Shown here in pieces: positions 54,788 to 62,415 of a stretch of 64,000 nucleotides of DNA. Source of the stretch: Streptomyces sp. MUM 2J (GTDB lineage Bacteria > Actinomycetota > Actinomycetes > Streptomycetales > Streptomycetaceae); assembly GCF_022414535.1 (NCBI RefSeq), contig NZ_JADWYM010000030.1:20508-84507 (forward strand). The letters are read 5' to 3'. Positions within the stretch are counted from its first letter, which is position 1. Every line of letters begins with the position of its first letter. The notes under the pieces are model-generated. The model was not told the origin of the DNA. It saw only the letters and a program-made list of their open reading frames with translations, and made no database searches. A program made the position numbers and the translations under genes.

Positions 54788-56212
54788 ATGAGGACGAGGC
54801 TGTTCGAGGTCACCGGGCTCGACGGCGGGCACGTCGGCCTGACCTCTGCACAGATCGAGCAGCTCGGCGCCCGGCTCGACGGGCCGCTGCTCACGGCCGG
54901 GGACGACGGCTGGGACGAGGCCGTCCAGGTCTGGAACGCCATGGTCGCGGTGAGGCCCGCCCTCGTCGTCCGGCCCACCTCGGCCCGGGACGTGGCCGCG
55001 GCCGTCCGGTTCGCCGCGGACCACGGCCTGCTGCTGAGCGTCAAGGGAGGGGGCCACAACATCGCCGGCACGGCGCTCGCCGACGGCGGACTGACCCTCG
55101 ACATGTCCCGCATGCGCGAGGTCACCGTCGACCCGTCCCGGCGCCTCGCACACGTCGGTCCGGGGTGCCTGCTCCAGGACGTCGACCGGGCGACCCAGGA
55201 GCACGGTCTCGCGACGGTGCTCGGGTTCGTGTCCGAGACGGGCGTCGCGGGCCTGACCCTCGGCGGCGGGTTCGGCTATCTGACGCGGCGGTTCGGGTGG
55301 GCGGCCGACAACCTGGAGCAGGTCGGGATCGTCACGGCCGACGGTGTGCCGACGACCGCCGACCGGGAGCGCCGTCCGGAACTGTTCTGGGCGGTCCGGG
55401 GCGGAGGCGGCAACTTCGGTGTCGTCACGCGTTTCACCTTCCGGCTGCACGAGGTGGGGCCCGTCGTCACCGGCGGCATCGCCGCCTGGCCCGCCGAGCG
55501 CGCCGACGACGTGCTCGCGACGTACCGGGAGCTGACGGCCGGCGCCCCGCGCGAGCTGACGGCGGCGGCGGTCGTCCGGCTCGCGCCGCCGGCCCCGTTC
55601 GTCCCCGCCGAGTGGCACCTCAGGCCCGTCGCCGCGCTGCTGGTGTGCCACAGCGGCACCGGCGCCGAACGCGACCTGGCCCCGCTGCGGGGCCTGGGAG
55701 AGCCGCTCTTCGACCTGATCGGGACGAAGCCGTACGTGGCCCAGCAGTCGATGACCGACGCACTGGAGCCCAAGGGTCTCAACCAGTACTGGAAGGCCGA
55801 GTTCCTGCCGGCCCTGCCCGACGACTACCTCCCCGTCTTCCGGGACGCCGCGCTGGACGTCGCGTCCCCCCTGTCCTTCTCCGTCATCTTCCACCTCGCG
55901 GGTGCGCTGAACGACGTCGACGGCGACGGGGGAGCGGTCGGCAACCGGGAAGCACGGTTCATCAGCGGTTTCTCCGGTGTGTGGCCGCCGCAGGCCGACG
56001 GCGGGGGGATCGTCGCCGCCGTCCGCGGGGGATGGGAGCGGATCCGCCCGTTCTCGACCGGCGGGAACTACGTCAACTTCCAGCTGGCCGAGGACGACCC
56101 CACCCGGACCGCCGACGCGTACCGGGGCACCTACGAGCGGCTCCGCCGCATCAAGGCACGGTACGACCCGGACAACGTCTTCCGCGTCAACCGCAACATC
56201 CCGCCGGGATGA
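54788..56212 (+). CDS. FAD-binding oxidoreductase (BBE/berberine-bridge-type)
   Basis: The flavoprotein of 474 residues belongs to the PCMH/BBE family. The FAD-binding loop VKGGGHNIAGTALADGG contains the His that is covalently linked to FAD in this family. FGFVSETGVAGLTLGGGFGY (written there as LGFVSETGVAGLTLGGGFG) carries the second FAD region, followed by FWAVRGGGGNFGVVTRFTF. The C-terminal BBE element is YVNFQLAEDDPTR, then RYDPDNVFRVNRNIPPG. The usual second attachment Cys is not evident. Substrates of such oxidases are sugars, lignols or secondary metabolites; none can be assigned. ATG 54788 has GAGGAGG 6-8 bases upstream. It is convergent with the next gene. Confidence 0.9.
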   Translation: MRTRLFEVTGLDGGHVGLTSAQIEQLGARLDGPLLTAGDDGWDEAVQVWNAMVAVRPALVVRPTSARDVAAAVRFAADHGLLLSVKGGGHNIAGTALADGGLTLDMSRMREVTVDPSRRLAHVGPGCLLQDVDRATQEHGLATVLGFVSETGVAGLTLGGGFGYLTRRFGWAADNLEQVGIVTADGVPTTADRERRPELFWAVRGGGGNFGVVTRFTFRLHEVGPVVTGGIAAWPAERADDVLATYRELTAGAPRELTAAAVVRLAPPAPFVPAEWHLRPVAALLVCHSGTGAERDLAPLRGLGEPLFDLIGTKPYVAQQSMTDALEPKGLNQYWKAEFLPALPDDYLPVFRDAALDVASPLSFSVIFHLAGALNDVDGDGGAVGNREARFISGFSGVWPPQADGGGIVAAVRGGWERIRPFSTGGNYVNFQLAEDDPTRTADAYRGTYERLRRIKARYDPDNVFRVNRNIPPG

Positions 56213-56239
56213 GCGCGCGGGCCCGCAAGAGCCCCGCCG

Positions 56240-58309
56240 TCACCCCGGAACACGTGTCGTGCGGGCGACGAGGAGGGCGACGTCGTCGTCGGCGGAAGCG
56301 GGCATGAGGCGGGCCAGGAGGCTGTCGCACAGGGCGTCGAGCGAAGGGAAGGGCTCGGCGAGCGTGTACGTCAGCTCGGCGAGGCGCTCGTCGATGTCGG
56401 TGCCGCGGGACTCGATCAGACCGTCGGTGTACAGCACGAGGACGCTGCCCGGCGCGAGGATGTGGTCGGTCGTGGTGTAGCGCGTGCCGCCGACCCCGAG
56501 GGGGACGCCGGGCGGCACGTCCAGGAGCCGGACCTCGCCGTCCGGGGTGACCAGGGCGGGCGGGGGATGGCCGGCGCGGGTCAGACGGCAATGGCCGCTC
56601 GCGGGGTCGACGACGGCGTACAGGAGGGTCGCGAGCATCGGCTCGGCCAGATCGTCCAGCGCCGCTTCCAGCTGGGCGAGGATCTCCCGTGGCTCCAGGT
56701 CGAGCCGAGCCAGCGCGCGGATGCCCGCCGAGAGCCGGCCCATCACCGCCGCGGCGGTGATGCCGTGGCCCATGACGTCCCCGATGAGCAGCGCCGCCCT
56801 GCCGCCGGGCAGGGACAGCACGTCGTACCAGTCGCCGCCGACCTCGTTGGCGTCGCTGGCGGGCAGATAGCGGTGGGACACCTCGACGCCCGACGGCGGG
56901 GTGATGTGCTGCGGCAGCATGCTGCGCTGCAGCGTGACGGCGGTGTCGTGCTCCCGGTGGTAGAGGCGGGCGTTGTCGATGCTGACGGCGGCGCGGGCGG
57001 CGAGTTGGGAGGCGAGGGCGACGTCGTCGCCGTCGAAGGGCGCGCCGGCGCGGGTGCGGTAGAAGGTGGCCACACCCAGCGCGAGGTCACGGGCGACGAG
57101 CGGGACCATCATGAACGAGTGCACGCCCAGCCCCAGCAGCAGGGAGGGGCGGCTGCTGTGGCGGGAGGCCGGCGCGATGCTCTCGGCGTCCATCCGGGCC
57201 AGCAGGAACGGCCGCCGCTCGGAGAGGGCCAGGGTGTAGGGGGCCGTGGCGGGGAAGACCAGCGTGCGGCCGAGTGGGGCGAGCATGTCGGTGACCGGGG
57301 AGCCCGACAGCGGGGCCTTGCCGAGGCGGCGCAGGTCGATTCCGCCGGTGAGCCCCGGGCCGGGCTCGTCCCCGTGGGCGAGGGTGTCCAGGACGTCGAC
57401 GGTGGCGGCGTCGCCCAGCGCGGGAACGGCGAGGTCGGCGAGTTCCTGCGCGGTGCGCTCCAGGTCCAGGGTGGAGCCGACCCGGATCGACGCCTCGCTG
57501 AGCAGCGCGAGACGCCGTCGTCCCGCTTCGGCCTCGGTGTGGGCGCGCTGCTGGTCGGTGATGTCGAGCAGGGAGGCGATGACGCCGATCGGCCGGTTCC
57601 CGGGGTCCTCGACGCGGACGTAGGAGCACGACCACACCCGGTCGTGGTCGGGGTCGGCCGGGGTGCGGCCGACCCGGCGCCGGTCGAGGACCGGCTGTCC
57701 GCTGTCGACGACGCTCTGCATCGCCTCTTCCATGTCGCGGGCGTTGACCTCCGGTAGCAGCTGGGACAGCCGCCGGCCGATGTGGGCGGACTCCGGCAGG
57801 CCGTTCATCTTCTCCAGGGCCGGGTTGACGCGCAGGAACCGCAGCTGCGTGTCCAGGACGGCGATGCCGACCGGAGAGCGGGCGAACAGCCCGTCCCAGA
57901 CGGCCGACGAGCCGCGGATGCGGCGGGCCGCGTGCGCGTCGGCGGCGAACACCATGACCGCGGAGGTGTCGTTGCGGCGGTCGGTGACGGGACCGGCCCA
58001 GATCTCCAGTTCGATCGGATGCCCGTCCGCGTGCCAGGCGGTGACGGTTCCCATCACGCCCCGCCCGCCGGCCACCGCCTCCCACAGTGACCGGCCCAGG
58101 CTCCGGTCGGCGCCGGGGTGGAGCAGTTCGGCGATGTGCCGTCCCACCACGTCCTGGGGGGAGTGGCCCAGCAGCTCCTGCGCGGCGCGGCTCCACCGCA
58201 CGACGATGCCGTCGGCGCTGGTGACCACCTGGGCCACCGGCAGCGCGCCCATCCACCCGCCGGCCTCCCGGGCGGCACCGCTGACCAGTTCCTCCACCGG
58301 CTCACTCAC
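56240..58309 (-). CDS. PAS-PAS-GAF-SpoIIE (PP2C-type) serine phosphatase
   Basis: The cytosolic sensor phosphatase of 689 residues has PAS 1 (about 18-125, GALPVAQVVTSADGIVVRWS), PAS 2 (about 140-255, FARSPVGIAVLDTQLRFLRVN), a GAF domain (about 270-435, LLSEASIRVGSTLDLERTAQE) and a SpoIIE/PP2C catalytic domain (about 455-685). The latter shows ANEVGGDWYDVLSLPGGRAA, LLIGDVMGHGITAAAVMG and LVLYTDGLIESRG with metal-binding Asp residues. Such proteins dephosphorylate anti-sigma-factor antagonists (SpoIIAA/STAS type) and feed stress sigma factors. GTG 58309 has GGAGG 6 bases upstream. A second phosphatase of the same class lies 509 bases upstream on the same strand. Confidence 0.92.
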   Translation of the reverse strand: MSEPVEELVSGAAREAGGWMGALPVAQVVTSADGIVVRWSRAAQELLGHSPQDVVGRHIAELLHPGADRSLGRSLWEAVAGGRGVMGTVTAWHADGHPIELEIWAGPVTDRRNDTSAVMVFAADAHAARRIRGSSAVWDGLFARSPVGIAVLDTQLRFLRVNPALEKMNGLPESAHIGRRLSQLLPEVNARDMEEAMQSVVDSGQPVLDRRRVGRTPADPDHDRVWSCSYVRVEDPGNRPIGVIASLLDITDQQRAHTEAEAGRRRLALLSEASIRVGSTLDLERTAQELADLAVPALGDAATVDVLDTLAHGDEPGPGLTGGIDLRRLGKAPLSGSPVTDMLAPLGRTLVFPATAPYTLALSERRPFLLARMDAESIAPASRHSSRPSLLLGLGVHSFMMVPLVARDLALGVATFYRTRAGAPFDGDDVALASQLAARAAVSIDNARLYHREHDTAVTLQRSMLPQHITPPSGVEVSHRYLPASDANEVGGDWYDVLSLPGGRAALLIGDVMGHGITAAAVMGRLSAGIRALARLDLEPREILAQLEAALDDLAEPMLATLLYAVVDPASGHCRLTRAGHPPPALVTPDGEVRLLDVPPGVPLGVGGTRYTTTDHILAPGSVLVLYTDGLIESRGTDIDERLAELTYTLAEPFPSLDALCDSLLARLMPASADDDVALLVARTTRVPG

Positions 58310-58818
58310 CGGACGCCTCCTTGCCGCCGGACGGCTGCGGGGCGCCGTGCCGGCGGAGCGCGGCGGCCGGCGTGTGCGGGGACCGCGGACGCGGGTGCGC
58401 AGCCCCGTCCGCTCCCGCCCGTCCGCTGTTCCGGGCCCGCTGCACCGAGCCCCGCGCGGCTCGGTGGGGCCGTGGTCCGCCGTGCGAGGGCGCCGGACGG
58501 GTCCGCTCGCCCTGGTCGCGGTCGACGGGCCCGCACGGGGTGCCCGGGCCGGGGATGAGCCGGTGCGACCGGCGCGTGGGGACGCGGCCGGCCCGGCCCA
58601 GTCGCGCTGTCACACCACCATGGTCCCCCCGTCGGTGCACGGGCGCCCGTCCGGCCGCCCCGGCCCCGCCCACGGGGCGCGTGCCTTTGCGGGACGGTGG
58701 TGGCCCGGTGGTGGCCGGGGCCGCACGGGCCCGCCGTCCCCGGTTCCGCCGCCCACCCCCGCCGTTCTGCCCGCGCCGTTCTGCCCGCGCCGTCCTGCGG
58801 CCCCTGCTGCTCCTGCCG
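58310..58818. other. Intergenic, about 510 bp, between two phosphatase genes
   Basis: No gene is recognised. At 58761-58798 a 14-bp unit, GCCGTTCTGCCCGC, is repeated twice and begun a third time. Confidence 0.5.
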
Positions 58819-60573
58819 TCAGGACGGCAGATCCTGCTCCGCCCAGACGACCTTCCCGGCCGAGGTGCGGCAGGCGCCCCAGCGCCGGCACATGATGTTG
58901 ATCAACTGCAGTCCGCGGCCCCCCTCGTCGCTGAGCTCGGCATGCTGGATCTGCGGCAGATCCGGGCCCGTGTCGGACACCTCCACCGCCAGCCGCTCGT
59001 GCCGCACCAGCCGGAGTTCGCCCGGGGCGTTGCCGTAGCGCAGGGCGTTGCCCACCAGTTCGCTCACGACCAGTTCGGTGCTGTCGACCAGGTCCGGCAG
59101 TCCCCACTGCGGCAGCACCTCGCGCACGGTGCGCCGGGCCCGGGAAGCGGCTGAGCCGTCGGCCGGCAGCGCGCACGCGTACGCCTCGTCGCCGGGGGCG
59201 ACCGGTACCGTCCCGGCGATCAGGACGATGGCGTCGTCCTCGGGGTCGCCGCCCGGTCCGGACCGGACCGCGTCGCAGACGGCCGCCGCCTGCGGGAGGG
59301 CCGTCCGGGCGGTCCGCATCAGACCGGCCAGCTGTGCGTCGACGTCCACCGTGCGGGACCTGATGAGCCCGTCGGTGTACAGCATCAGCCGCCCGCCCGG
59401 CGCCACCGTGCATTCGACCGGGTCGTACGGGATCACCCCGGTGCCCAGCGGCGCCCCGACCGGCAGGTCGACGTAGCAGTCGGTGCCGTCACCGCGGGTC
59501 AGCAGGGGTGGTGGGTGGCCGGCGCTGGCGAGGCGGAACGTGCTGCTGCACGGGTCGTACACCGCGCACAGGCACGTGGCCACCTGCTCCTCCTCCAGGT
59601 CCCGGACGACCAGGTCGAGGCGGGCCAGCATCCGCTCCGGGGCGATGTCCAGCGCCATCAGCGTCCGGGCCGCGGTGCGCAGCCGGCCCATGGTCGCCGC
59701 CGCGGCCAGCCCCCGGCCCATCACGTCCCCGACCATCACCGCGCTGCGACCGCCGGGCAGCGCCACCACGTCGAACCAGTCGCCGCCGACCCCGGCCGGG
59801 TCCGGGGTGGGGGTGTAGCACGAGGACACCTCCAGGCCGGGCGTACGGGGGGTGACCCGGGGCAGCAGGGTCCGCTGCAGCATGACGCCCTGGAGGCGCT
59901 CCCGGCCGTACAGGCGTGCGTTGTCGATGTACACGGCCGCCTTCGAGGCCAGCTCCATGGCCAGTGCCAGGTCGGCGCGGGTGAACGCGGGGCGCCTGCC
60001 CGCCCGGATGAAGTCGGCCAGCCCCAGGAGCTCCCCCCGCGCGATCAGCGGGACCGCCATGTACGAGTGCACGCCTGAACGGCGCATCAGCTCCGCCGCC
60101 TCGGGGCCGGGGGCGACCGCGTCGTAGTCGGCCCGGGTCATCCGGTCGAGCAGGACCGGTCTGCGGGATGTCAGACACCGTGCGCCCAGGCGCTGAAGAG
60201 GGTGCACGGACGGCTGTCCCACCGGATCGGGGGCCAGGTCCAGCCCGTCGACCTGGGACACCGCCATGGCCCGCAGCAAGGCGCCCTCGTGTCCGTCGCG
60301 CCGGTCGCCCTCCTGGAAGCGGAGGACCGACTCCAGCAGGTCCACCGCGCAGCCGTCGGCGAGTTCGGGCACCGTGAAGTCGGCCAGTTCCTCTGCCGTG
60401 CGGCGCAGATCCAGTGTGGTGCCGATGCGCAGGCCCGCCGCGTTCAGCCAGGCCAGCCGGCGCCGTGCCCCCAGCACCTCGGCCACCGGCGACAGGACGT
60501 CGCGCAGTGCCCGGCGCCTTCGGGGAACCCATGGGCCGGGCCGGGAGCGCCACCGACCCGCTGTCGTCCGCAC
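58819..60573 (-). CDS. GAF-SpoIIE phosphatase-HATPase (RsbW-like) fusion
   Basis: The product of 584 residues has a GAF domain (about 40-220, LNAAGLRIGTTLDLRRTAEE), a SpoIIE/PP2C domain (about 230-425, AGVGGDWFDVVALPGGRSA, VMVGDVMGRGLAAAATMG, LMLYTDGLIRSR) and a C-terminal HATPase of the anti-sigma kinase type (about 450-580, ELVVSELVGNALRYGNAPGE, VEVSDTGPDLP, EGGRGLQLINIMCRRWG). It thus combines the opposing kinase and phosphatase activities of a partner-switching module in one chain. No STAS antagonist or sigma factor gene is adjacent. GTG 60573 has GGAGG 8 bases upstream. Confidence 0.92.
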   Translation of the reverse strand: MRTTAGRWRSRPGPWVPRRRRALRDVLSPVAEVLGARRRLAWLNAAGLRIGTTLDLRRTAEELADFTVPELADGCAVDLLESVLRFQEGDRRDGHEGALLRAMAVSQVDGLDLAPDPVGQPSVHPLQRLGARCLTSRRPVLLDRMTRADYDAVAPGPEAAELMRRSGVHSYMAVPLIARGELLGLADFIRAGRRPAFTRADLALAMELASKAAVYIDNARLYGRERLQGVMLQRTLLPRVTPRTPGLEVSSCYTPTPDPAGVGGDWFDVVALPGGRSAVMVGDVMGRGLAAAATMGRLRTAARTLMALDIAPERMLARLDLVVRDLEEEQVATCLCAVYDPCSSTFRLASAGHPPPLLTRGDGTDCYVDLPVGAPLGTGVIPYDPVECTVAPGGRLMLYTDGLIRSRTVDVDAQLAGLMRTARTALPQAAAVCDAVRSGPGGDPEDDAIVLIAGTVPVAPGDEAYACALPADGSAASRARRTVREVLPQWGLPDLVDSTELVVSELVGNALRYGNAPGELRLVRHERLAVEVSDTGPDLPQIQHAELSDEGGRGLQLINIMCRRWGACRTSAGKVVWAEQDLPS

Positions 60574-61194
60574 ACGGCACCTCCGTCACGTTCTGCCTCA
60601 GTCGATTCTGCCCGGTGCGCCGTCGCCATGCCCGTCTCCCGGCCGGGGCTGCCGCGGCCTTCCGCGTCCGGGTGGGTGCGGACCGGCCACCGTGCCGGTG
60701 GCTCGCCCGTGCCGACGCGACGTGCCGGACGGCCGTTCTCCCGCCCACGGCCGGGCCTGCGCGCGGTCCCGTCCACCGCGTGGCCCCGCCCCGCCGCCGC
60801 GGAGCGGAGTCCGGCCACCGCCAGGGCGGTGCCGCGCAGCCGTGCCGGCGGAGGGCAGGGCGCCGGCCGTCCCGCCCGGAGCCGCGCCGCTCGTCGTCGC
60901 GGCGCGCTGGGCCGGGGCCGGTGCGGTGGTGACCGCGACGGAGCCCGGCACCGGGAGGAATCGCCGGAGGCGCGGGTCTGCGGAGCGGCACGACGAGCAG
61001 TCTGGCCGCAGCCCGTGCCCCGTGACCAGCCTTGGAGCGAAACCGCAGCGAAGCCGAAACGCCGGGCCACCGCCGGGCGGACCCCGGACGGGGTCGGGCG
61101 GCGGCCCGCCCGGTGGGCCACGGCGTCCGGGTCTGAGGGGCGGTCAGGCCGACGGCCGGCGCCGGCCGTCGGGAGGATGGCAGAGGATGGGCGT
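60574..61194. other. Intergenic, about 620 bp, divergent region
   Basis: No gene is recognised despite the length. A 24-bp perfect palindrome lies at its right end. Confidence 0.5.
61149..61172. promoter_or_regulatory. 24-bp perfect palindrome before the DUF429 gene
   Basis: The site is symmetric around GGC/GCC, each half being CCGACGGCCGGC or its complement. It ends 22 bases before the DUF429 start codon, where it would overlap the promoter or leader. It could be an operator for a dimeric repressor. Confidence 0.45.
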
Positions 61195-61986
61195 ATGACG
61201 GGTTCGAGGGCGGTGACGGTCGGCGTCGATCTGGCCGCGAGCGCGCGGCGCACCGCGGTGTGCCGAGCCGTGTGGGGCGGCGGGAACGGGCTCACACCGG
61301 AGTTCCTGGTTCCGGAGTGGGACGAGGACCTGCTGGCGCTCATCCGCGCGGCCGACCGGACGGGCCTCGACTGCCCGCTCGGGTGGCCGTCGAGCTTCGT
61401 GGCGACCGTCGGCGCCCACCACCGGGGCGAGGCGCTGCCCACCCCGGACCGCTACGAGGACCGGGAGGACGGCCGGGCCGGGCTGGACCCGCTGCGGTTC
61501 CGGCTCACCGACGACCTCACCTGGAAGGCGACACGGATGCGGCCGCCCCTGTCGGTCTCCACCGACCTGCTGGGCGTCGTGGCGCTGCGCGCCGCCCGGC
61601 TGCTGGCCGCGCTCGGCTCCCCGGACGCGCCCGTGCCCCGGGACGGGTCGGGTCCGGTGGCGGAGGTGTACCCCGCCGCCGCGCTGCGGTGCTGGGGCAT
61701 CCGCCCCAGGGCCAGCTACAAGCGGGCCGGGGCGGAGGCCGGACCGGTCCGGGCGGACATCGTACGGTCGGTGGAGGAGGGGCTGGGGGTGGCGCTGGCG
61801 GAACCGGTGCGGGCGCAGTGCGTCGACAACCACGACCGTCTCGACGCGCTCCTGTGCGCGCTCGTCGCGCGGGCCGTGCAGATCGGCGGCACCCGAGGGC
61901 CGCGGACCGCGGCCGAACGGGCGGCCGCCGAGCGGGAGGGCTGGATCCATCTCCCCTGCGCCCGCCTCTCGGCGCTCGTCCCCTGA
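61195..61986 (+). CDS. DUF429 family protein (predicted RNase H-like nuclease fold)
   Basis: The product of 263 residues begins AVTVGVDLAASARRTAVCRA and contains GLDCPLGWPSSFV, a central LDPLRFRLTDDLTWK, VAEVYPAAALRCWGI and, near the end, DNHDRLDALLCALVARAV. The Asp at each of these ends and the D-x-x-D-A motif fit the DUF429 family, which is predicted to adopt an RNase H-like fold; its activity is not established. ATG 61195 has GAGGATGGGCGT before it. It stands alone, downstream of a 24-bp palindrome. Confidence 0.85.
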   Translation: MTGSRAVTVGVDLAASARRTAVCRAVWGGGNGLTPEFLVPEWDEDLLALIRAADRTGLDCPLGWPSSFVATVGAHHRGEALPTPDRYEDREDGRAGLDPLRFRLTDDLTWKATRMRPPLSVSTDLLGVVALRAARLLAALGSPDAPVPRDGSGPVAEVYPAAALRCWGIRPRASYKRAGAEAGPVRADIVRSVEEGLGVALAEPVRAQCVDNHDRLDALLCALVARAVQIGGTRGPRTAAERAAAEREGWIHLPCARLSALVP

Positions 61987-62415
61987 CACCGGCCGGGGCC
62001 GGGGTGCCGGAGCGGCCGCCGCCCGACGCTTTTCGACCGCCTCGTGACGCAACCGGCCCCTTCTCGGGTGAACGATGCGGTGGCTGCCCACGGCTCCCGC
62101 GGTCGGGCCGCGTCGTCCCGGAAGCGGCACCGGAAGCGGCACCGGAGGAGAGGGCTGTCCGAGGTCCGAGGTGTGACCTGATTTGCGATCGCTCACCGTC
62201 GAATGCGATCTGAATCGATCAAAAAGAGTCGAGTTGAGGCGGGTTCGGATTCGGGCTCTCGGTCTGTCGTGCGAGCCCTCATACCAGAGGGGGACGCTTC
62301 GCGGGGGACTTTGTCAACTGACCATCGCACTTGATGCGTTGGCGACTACCGTGAGTGGCCGAGTTGCGCACCACGCGCCAGCAAACAGGCCCGACGGACC
62401 AGTACGAGGACACCG
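61987..62415. other. Intergenic, 429 bp, upstream of the cvnA-like gene
   Basis: No gene is supported. The part around 62210-62360 is distinctly AT-richer (runs such as GATCAAAAAGAG and TTGTCAACTGACC) and probably holds the promoter of the kinase gene. A 12-bp unit CCGGAAGCGGCA is repeated twice near 62118. Confidence 0.5.

Noticed and set aside
54537..54791. Plus-strand frame of 84 codons ending in an ATGA overlap with the FAD oxidoreductase gene
   Set aside because: The overlap is attractive, but the product is Arg/Pro/Ala-rich, without motif or ribosome site, and crosses a probable terminator.
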